Source: Candidatus Roizmanbacteria bacterium (lineage in GTDB: Bacteria > Patescibacteriota > Microgenomatia > UBA1406 > GWC2-37-13). Taken from it: a stretch of 6,954 nt of DNA. The notes beneath the pieces are model-generated. The model had not been told where the DNA came from, did not search any database, and worked only from the letters and a program-made list of their open reading frames with translations. The stretch covers positions 1 through 6,954 of the forward strand of contig JAAXWV010000066.1 in the NCBI GenBank assembly GCA_013334845.1, given 5' to 3'. Below are positions 1 to 5,517 of this stretch, one piece after another. Position 1 is the stretch's first letter, and each line of letters opens with the position of its first letter. The position numbers and the translations under genes were made by a program.

Positions 1-658
1 GTCACCGATACATCTGCGAGATGAATTGAAAAAGCTCTATTGGAAGGCTGATAAGTCGTTTTGTAGCGCCATGGAGTTTTGGGAAGATACGTTGCGCTAT
101 CTCTATTTACCACGCTTGAAAACACGTAGTGTTCTGGAACAGGCGATTGTCAAGGGTGCCGGGAGCAAGGATTTCTATGGTACGGCATACGGGCTCTATG
201 AAGGGGTGTTCGAGGGCTTCAAATTTGGCGATGCCAACGTACAGCTTGATGAGACGTTGCTGCTGATCGAATCCGGAGCTGCAAAAAAATATGAAGAGGA
301 GCATGCGCCAAAACCGCCTATGGTACCTTTGGTAGGCATTTTGGGCGAAGGTACACCCCCGCTAAATAATCCTGCCGGTTCTTCTCAGGTGGGCCCCGGA
401 ACAATACCACCAACAACAGGCGTAACGAAGTCGAAAACATTTATCGGAACCGCTGACGTGAGTGCAGCCACTGCCAGAATTCGTCTACTTGAGATTGCTG
501 AAGAGATAATCAGTGTCCTTACGAGCGATCCGACGGCGAAAATACAAGTCAGTGTTGAGATTAGTGCCGATTTCCCTGAGGGAGTATCCGATCAGATCAA
601 ACGAGCTGTATCTGAAAATGCTGCAAGTCTGGGATTTAAGAATAAGACTTGGGAGTAG
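1..658 (+). CDS. DUF499-family ATPase, C-terminal part (5' truncated by window)
   Basis: The frame is open from the first complete codon at position 2 to the TAG at 656-658, giving 218 residues. The gene therefore begins upstream, and the TTG at 26 is internal. Visible residues 1 to about 100 are a helical, aromatic-rich segment typical of the C-terminal half of DUF499 proteins (YWKADKSFCSAMEFW, then FYGTAYGLYEG, FEGFKFGD). A Pro/Gly-rich linker follows (about 101-144), then a compact end module (about 145-218) beginning KTFIGTADVSAATAR and ending RAVSENAASLGFKNKTWE. That ending strongly resembles DUF499 C-termini as I remember them. Family members are large P-loop ATPases of roughly 1000 residues, commonly encoded next to DUF1156 adenine-specific methylases in defence islands. 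The P-loop itself lies outside the window, so ATPase activity is inferred from the family. GC, counted by hand on a few lines, is about 45-57%, higher than in the gene that follows. Gene 2 starts 62 nt downstream on the same strand, consistent with an operon. Confidence 0.8.
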   Translation, partial: SPIHLRDELKKLYWKADKSFCSAMEFWEDTLRYLYLPRLKTRSVLEQAIVKGAGSKDFYGTAYGLYEGVFEGFKFGDANVQLDETLLLIESGAAKKYEEEHAPKPPMVPLVGILGEGTPPLNNPAGSSQVGPGTIPPTTGVTKSKTFIGTADVSAATARIRLLEIAEEIISVLTSDPTAKIQVSVEISADFPEGVSDQIKRAVSENAASLGFKNKTWE

Positions 659-701
659 GGAAATACGTTTTCTACAAGGCATGGAAACCTGCATCGTAAA
701 G

Positions 702-707
702 TATAAT
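702..707 (+). promoter_or_regulatory. possible sigma-70 -10 box (TATAAT) before gene 2
   Basis: A perfect TATAAT lies in the 62-nt gap between genes 1 and 2. The hexamer 17 bp upstream (GCATGG, 679-684) does not resemble TTGACA, and there is no extended -10 TGn. If the box is used, transcription would start near 714, about 7 nt before the ATG at 721, giving an almost leaderless mRNA. The AT-rich context makes a chance match quite possible, and read-through from gene 1 is the simpler model. Confidence 0.25.
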
Positions 708-720
708 AATTTTGGAAATT

Positions 721-3700
721 ATGAATCAACCTGATCCATCTCGGACAAGAGGTTCTTACACTGCAAATCTTCTAGGGAACATAAAAAGCCATCTTGCTGG
801 ATTACAGGGATACGATGTGATGGCTCTTGAGTTTATCCAAAATGCGGATGACGCCAAGGCCGAGGGAATTGTTTTTGAGATTGGAGAAGCTGGTTTGACG
901 GTTACTAATAGTGCTCAATTTACTTATTGTGGTGACCTACATGAACGACCATGCAAATTTATTCAGAACAAGAACTATAGCTGTGATTATCATCGGATAG
1001 TTGATGTTGGTAGCGGAGGAAAGCTGTTGCATAGCGAAAATATAGGTCGTTTTGGGATAGGTTTTGTCTCTTCTTACCAAATTACAGATCATCCTGAGAT
1101 TCGATCTGCTGGAATTAAATTGATTCTTCACCCAGAGTCAGGAGAATGGTTAGTTAATCATTATAACCAACCCAACGGCACCTCTTTTTTTTTACCATGG
1201 GCAAGTGATCCGGAATCCGAAACGCGTTTGGCCCTTGGAGTTTCACACGTAACCCTTTCCCATATTGAGCAGCTTGCCCAAGATCTTCAAAAGGTACTTC
1301 GAACAAGCTTGCTTTTTCTGAGGCATGTTCGAAAGGCGGAAGTTCGACGGGATGGTAAGCTGCTCTTGGCTTGTGATCTTGAGAGAGGTAATGACTCTGA
1401 GCTGAGAATTAGCTTTCAACCAGGGGATGAGGTCGAAGATTGGCATGTTCTTCGAACAAATGCAGTTAAAGAAGCTGAAGCGCTTTGCGAGAGCTTTCCC
1501 ATTCTTGCTGATCAGGATAAAAAACCAAAACGAAGCACTGAAATCAGCCTTGCTCTCCGTATATACCCTGAACCTATCAAAGAAGGGCTCCTATATGCGT
1601 TTCTTCCTACAGAGCAAGAGACCGGATTGCCTGTGCACATCAATGCTGATTTTTTCCCGGAGCCAGATCGGAAGGCTTTGATTTTTGCGGGAAATCAACA
1701 TGAGCAGGCATGGAATGCGATGTTGATTGCCTCTGCAGCTGCGATGCTTTCTCGTGATTTAGAATGTCTTCTTCTTTTGTTAGGTCATAATTATTTGTGG
1801 AAGATTTTAAGTCGAGCTTATGAGATATTAAACTCACAGAGCCATCCACCTTGTTACTCAAAATTCTGGGCGTATCTAAAAGTAACTGCAGCTCAGACGC
1901 GCATCGTACTTTCCCAAAATGGTAGTGATGAATACGCCAAAGATGTTTTTTTACCCCGCACAGCACTGACCAATTTACAAGTTAAGGCATTAAAAGAAAT
2001 TGGGGGAGAGATAGTAGTAGAGGAATTGCGCCCTTTCCAAACGGCTATGAACCAATTGGGGGCTCCAATCCTTATTTTAGAACGTTTGGTTAACTTGCTA
2101 ACTCAAGCTACGGAGAAGCAGGTTGGTGGTCAAAACCAAGTTACAGAAGAGCGCTTAGAGCAATTCTATAGGCCTCTTTGGAGTTTAGTGAATGACTTGA
2201 TTCCTGAAAATACATTGAATAATCCCTGGGTTAAGAAGTTAAAGCAAATTCCTTTTCTTGTTACTGAAGATTTATACTTAGTCACGATCAGTCAGTCTTA
2301 TGTTTCACATCACTCACTCAATGCAGCAAAGGTTGCCGCGTTGTTACCAAGGCTTGCAATCGTGTCTTGCAAATTGCTCGAATATCCAAGAATTGTTCGT
2401 TTAGTAAAAATGCTCGACCTCGGAGAGGTGGTATCTCATCTCTCTTCAATGATCCCATCTGAGCCGGTTGAAAATGCGATCAGTGTGACCGCTTATGATT
2501 TGCGTGAACTGTATGATTTCTTTTCTGATTTGGACCGGCAAAAAAATGCTGATATAGCTGTTTATAAATCCCTCGGAGAGCTTCCGATTTGGTTGTCAAG
2601 CAAAGGGTTGATCACTGCAAATCAAGCCTTGCTTCCAGGGAATTTCAATGATCCAACAGGTCTGGGCGATCTATTGGATGTTAGTGTGCTCACAGATTCT
2701 GCAAGGAGCTTTGTTTCAACAAGGCTTGGTGTGAAAAATCTGAATTTTGATGCATATGTACAGACCGTTCTGCCAAAATTTTTCACAGATGAAGGTCCAA
2801 TTGATGCTAATAAATATCCAAAATTAATTGAAGAACTTGCAAGTCACCCGTCTTTGATCGATGATAAAGATTCGATGCAGGTGCTTCATCTTTTAAAATT
2901 GATTCCAACGATGGATGGCAATTGGTCAGATCCTCCTAACACATACAGGAAAACTGACGAATTAATTAAGATTCTTGGAAATGCATCACACCTTTGGATA
3001 GATACAAATCGCATTCCGAATACTAGATCCTTGAATAGCTTTATCGACAATATTGGTATTCGATGGAAGCCAAAGGCAAAGCATTTAGTTGATCGGTTGC
3101 TATATATCGCTAATAAATATTTGCCGACTGAGGAAGCAAAAAAATCCAGTGGTGAGGCGTTCTACTTTTTATCAGACCATTATGACGAATGGAAAGAAAG
3201 GAAAGATTTTAAAGAATCCATTCATCTTTTAAAAGAAGCCAATTGTTTTCCTGCTGATGACGATACCGAAAAATGGTACACAGCATCAGATCTCTATGCG
3301 CCTTATCGCGCAGAAGCATTTAACTCACAGGTATATGTTCTTGGTTATAGAAACACTTCGAGATTAAAGACAGAGTTACTTAAAGAGCTTGGCATTTCCA
3401 CTGAACCTGAAACGCAAATAGTAATTGACCATCTACTGTATTGTGTCGACCAAGGTGAACAACCACATGTATTTACCTATCAAATTTTGAATGAGCGGGG
3501 AAACAAAGGGGATTTGTTGATTGAACAATTGAAAGATGCCCGTTGTATTTATCATGACAGTCTCAACACTTTCTTTCGTCCTAATCAGTGTTACTGGACT
3601 CCTCAACAACTTGGTTGTCATGCGATCACTATTTCCGGTAGTCTCGAGTCATTTAAACCGCTTTTTTCTGCTTTAGGAGTGAAGAACTCCCCTGAAGCGA

Positions 3701-5517
3701 AGGATTATGTCGATATTTTGATGGATATTGTTGAAGAGCTTTTTGAGCAAGCTAAGCCAGTTACCGGGATAGACCGTACTATCTATGATACGTGTTTGAC
3801 TAGTATTGCCTCTTTTGATGAAAATGAACTACTTGAATCATCAGATCTTTGTCGACTAAAGGAAGCGCCAACTATACTGAATCAAAATGAGCAACTGAGC
3901 TATCCGGATGAACTTTTACTACAGGATAGTGAGTGGCATGCAGGATTTTTTAATGGTGAACTTGATCTCGCTCTTTGCAAGTTCGATCCAGAGCTTTGGC
4001 CATTTCTGGAAAAGGTCGGCGTGAAAAGGTTGAGCGATTGTGCAGAAGTTGCGCTTTCATTTGTTGATGGTGAGAAAATATTCGAAGAATGGATTTCCGC
4101 TGCGTTGCGGGAAAAAACGGATATTTTTGCAAGGTTACTCCACGATAAACCGACGGTAGTCAGGAGGAAGGTCAACGAAGCTCTTAATGAATTGAAAGCA
4201 TTCAGTTATGATATTCTCCATATTCAAGCGTCAGTTAATCTCGGGGGTAGCCTTGTTAATGCTTCAGTCACTCCGGCCCAAGCCTACTATGAAATAAAAG
4301 ACCAAGAGTTGATTTTGGTGCGGCCAGTCAGCGAACGAAGCTGGCCTCACATTCTAAATGCTTTTTTTCATCAATTGATGCCTGATGAGTCAGGAAGCGA
4401 AATCGCGAAGCTCACCTTGAGTGTCCGAGCTCTTATGATGATGAGTAACAATGACGCTCACCAAGAGCTTACAGACGCTGGTATACCTTTATTCAACGAA
4501 GTAAGTTCTGAAAAAAAGGTTGACCTGACTTCACCAGAGCTTAAAAATATTACTGGTATAACAGATGCTGACCCTGAAAAAGCTGGCATGGCAGATGATA
4601 TTGACCACGAGCATCTAAAAGATAGAACACAACTTGTTAAAAATCAACAAGCAGAACCTAGAGCAAAGGGTGTTGAAACTTCGAGCTTCGACCCAAAGGC
4701 TTCCGATCATCAACAGGATTCAGGATCAGGTGAAAACAAGGATAATCCGAATTCATCAGAGATAGCCTCATCAAAACCTTTTATAAAACCGTCAGGAATC
4801 TCTGGTCATAATTCTCTTCGAAGTGAGTCCTCCTATAGAAAAAGCCGTCCAAAGCACAAAGAACAGTGGGACAGACGCTTGCTCTCCTATGTACGCAAAA
4901 AAGTGGAGAGACCAGAAGGCATGGAAGATCAAGGCACTGATTTCGAACATAATCTAGCTGTTGAGATGGTTGCCAGAAAAGCCGTATGCGATTACGAAAA
5001 AGATCGAGCGCGAGATGCTGAGCAGATGCCTCAAACGCATCCGGGGTATGACATCATTAGCCGTAACCCGATAACGGGAGAAGAGCGATTCATTGAAGTC
5101 AAGGGTATATCTGGTGAATGGAGTCAAACCGGTGTTGGTTTGTCAAGTCTTCAGTTCAGTAATGCTCTGGACTACCGAAATATGTATTGGCTTTATGTGG
5201 TCGAATTTATTTCAGATCCTAAGCATATGCGGGTTCATCCAATACGAAGTCCTGCCACTCAGGTAACTACATTCATGTTTGATGGTAATTGGCGTGATGC
5301 AGTCACCGAGGAGAATACAGACCCGACAGCAGCCTTTATCATTGGTGCGCGGATCAAACACCAGAATTTTGGGATAGGGTGTATTGCGTCTAAGGAACAG
5401 AGAGGTTCGACACAGCTAATGATTGTTGAGTTTGATCAGGGTGGGATGCGTAAAGTCCCTCTCAATCTTAAAGTTATGGAAGTTATTGAGGAGGATCATG
5501 GCGAAGATGTTTCCTGA
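721..5517 (+). CDS. NO VEIN-like giant protein: sacsin/GHKL ATPase, ~110-residue repeats, DUF3883 nuclease-like domain
   Basis: This is an intact 1598-residue protein. ATG 721 is preferred over TTG 712 because a weak GGA lies just upstream of the ATG, while the TTG has no ribosome site. Residues 35-45 (ALEFIQNADDA) form the GHKL N-box, with E37, N41 and D44. Residues 108-127, beginning IGRFGIGF, form the glycine-rich ATP-lid motif. Residues 290-318 (LLYAFLPTEQETGLPVHIN, then PEPDRKA) match the conserved sacsin segment that follows the ATPase core. About 390-1115 holds degenerate repeats. About 1262-1376 is a hydrophilic, probably disordered linker. DUF3883 covers about 1380-1525, with the PD-(D/E)XK-like set D1444, E1459, K1461 (GYDI, then FIEVKG). 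Residues 1544-1598 resemble the UvrD/PcrA C-terminal tail (HQNFGIGCI). There is no signal peptide or membrane helix, so it should be cytoplasmic. ATP-driven control of a DNA- or RNA-directed nuclease is inferred; DUF3883 catalysis is not established. Plant NO VEIN shares the ATPase plus DUF3883 plan. Confidence 0.85.
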   Translation: MNQPDPSRTRGSYTANLLGNIKSHLAGLQGYDVMALEFIQNADDAKAEGIVFEIGEAGLTVTNSAQFTYCGDLHERPCKFIQNKNYSCDYHRIVDVGSGGKLLHSENIGRFGIGFVSSYQITDHPEIRSAGIKLILHPESGEWLVNHYNQPNGTSFFLPWASDPESETRLALGVSHVTLSHIEQLAQDLQKVLRTSLLFLRHVRKAEVRRDGKLLLACDLERGNDSELRISFQPGDEVEDWHVLRTNAVKEAEALCESFPILADQDKKPKRSTEISLALRIYPEPIKEGLLYAFLPTEQETGLPVHINADFFPEPDRKALIFAGNQHEQAWNAMLIASAAAMLSRDLECLLLLLGHNYLWKILSRAYEILNSQSHPPCYSKFWAYLKVTAAQTRIVLSQNGSDEYAKDVFLPRTALTNLQVKALKEIGGEIVVEELRPFQTAMNQLGAPILILERLVNLLTQATEKQVGGQNQVTEERLEQFYRPLWSLVNDLIPENTLNNPWVKKLKQIPFLVTEDLYLVTISQSYVSHHSLNAAKVAALLPRLAIVSCKLLEYPRIVRLVKMLDLGEVVSHLSSMIPSEPVENAISVTAYDLRELYDFFSDLDRQKNADIAVYKSLGELPIWLSSKGLITANQALLPGNFNDPTGLGDLLDVSVLTDSARSFVSTRLGVKNLNFDAYVQTVLPKFFTDEGPIDANKYPKLIEELASHPSLIDDKDSMQVLHLLKLIPTMDGNWSDPPNTYRKTDELIKILGNASHLWIDTNRIPNTRSLNSFIDNIGIRWKPKAKHLVDRLLYIANKYLPTEEAKKSSGEAFYFLSDHYDEWKERKDFKESIHLLKEANCFPADDDTEKWYTASDLYAPYRAEAFNSQVYVLGYRNTSRLKTELLKELGISTEPETQIVIDHLLYCVDQGEQPHVFTYQILNERGNKGDLLIEQLKDARCIYHDSLNTFFRPNQCYWTPQQLGCHAITISGSLESFKPLFSALGVKNSPEAKDYVDILMDIVEELFEQAKPVTGIDRTIYDTCLTSIASFDENELLESSDLCRLKEAPTILNQNEQLSYPDELLLQDSEWHAGFFNGELDLALCKFDPELWPFLEKVGVKRLSDCAEVALSFVDGEKIFEEWISAALREKTDIFARLLHDKPTVVRRKVNEALNELKAFSYDILHIQASVNLGGSLVNASVTPAQAYYEIKDQELILVRPVSERSWPHILNAFFHQLMPDESGSEIAKLTLSVRALMMMSNNDAHQELTDAGIPLFNEVSSEKKVDLTSPELKNITGITDADPEKAGMADDIDHEHLKDRTQLVKNQQAEPRAKGVETSSFDPKASDHQQDSGSGENKDNPNSSEIASSKPFIKPSGISGHNSLRSESSYRKSRPKHKEQWDRRLLSYVRKKVERPEGMEDQGTDFEHNLAVEMVARKAVCDYEKDRARDAEQMPQTHPGYDIISRNPITGEERFIEVKGISGEWSQTGVGLSSLQFSNALDYRNMYWLYVVEFISDPKHMRVHPIRSPATQVTTFMFDGNWRDAVTEENTDPTAAFIIGARIKHQNFGIGCIASKEQRGSTQLMIVEFDQGGMRKVPLNLKVMEVIEEDHGEDVS
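1185..1193 (+). repeat. nine-T homopolymer inside the ATPase region of gene 2
   Basis: Nine consecutive T residues encode S155-F156-F157-L158. Gaining one T would place a TGA at 1206-1208 in frame, and losing one would place a TAA at 1250-1252 in frame, so either slip would end the protein within about 20 codons. It is the longest homopolymer noticed in the window; other runs are 7-8 nt. Confidence 0.6.
1888..4065 (+). repeat. degenerate ~110-residue protein repeats in the middle of gene 2
   Basis: The protein encoded here repeats one pattern. A hydrophobic strand with I/V/L-P or similar precedes a short turn and an aromatic or dly-like stretch, then comes a helix ending in (L/I/V)-G-(V/I/A), then a longer helix rich in L/V/D. 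The key glycines are at residues 447 (MNQLGAP), 568 (KMLDLGEV), 670 (STRLGVKN), 779 (FIDNIGIRW), 891 (LKELGIST), 986 (FSALGVKN) and 1100 (LEKVGVKR). Their spacing is 121, 102, 109, 112, 95 and 114 residues. The similarity is at protein level only; no DNA repeat is evident. Units of this kind are plausible in sacsin/NO VEIN-like scaffold regions. The boundaries are approximate, and the first two units are weaker than the rest. Confidence 0.6.
5488..5494 (+). promoter_or_regulatory. Shine-Dalgarno (GAGGAGG) for gene 3, inside the end of gene 2
   Basis: GAGGAGG is a strong anti-16S match lying within the last codons of gene 2. It is 3 nt from ATG 5498 and 12 nt from ATG 5507. Neither spacing is ideal (5-9 nt is usual), so the site supports initiation here without deciding between the two ATGs. 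Its position before the gene 2 stop at 5515-5517 points to translational coupling of genes 2 and 3. Confidence 0.75.

Noticed and set aside
26..658. A separate small gene of 210 codons starting at TTG 26
   Set aside because: The frame is open to the window edge, there is no ribosome site before the TTG, and the sequence fits the C-terminal part of a DUF499 protein, so this is a truncated gene end.
679..692. Small hairpin GCAtGGaaaCCTGC after gene 1 as a terminator
   Set aside because: It has only five pairs with a bulge and no following T run, too weak for an intrinsic terminator.
513..734. A 73-codon + frame spanning the end of gene 1 and the intergenic gap
   Set aside because: It overlaps the conserved end module of gene 1 in another frame, is Arg/Leu-rich as frame shadows often are, and lacks a ribosome site.
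1640..1966. Reverse-strand frame of 108 codons and other short reverse or alternate frames inside genes 2 and 3
   Set aside because: All lie over well-supported coding sequence, show no recognisable domain and no clear ribosome site; they are shadows of the real frames.
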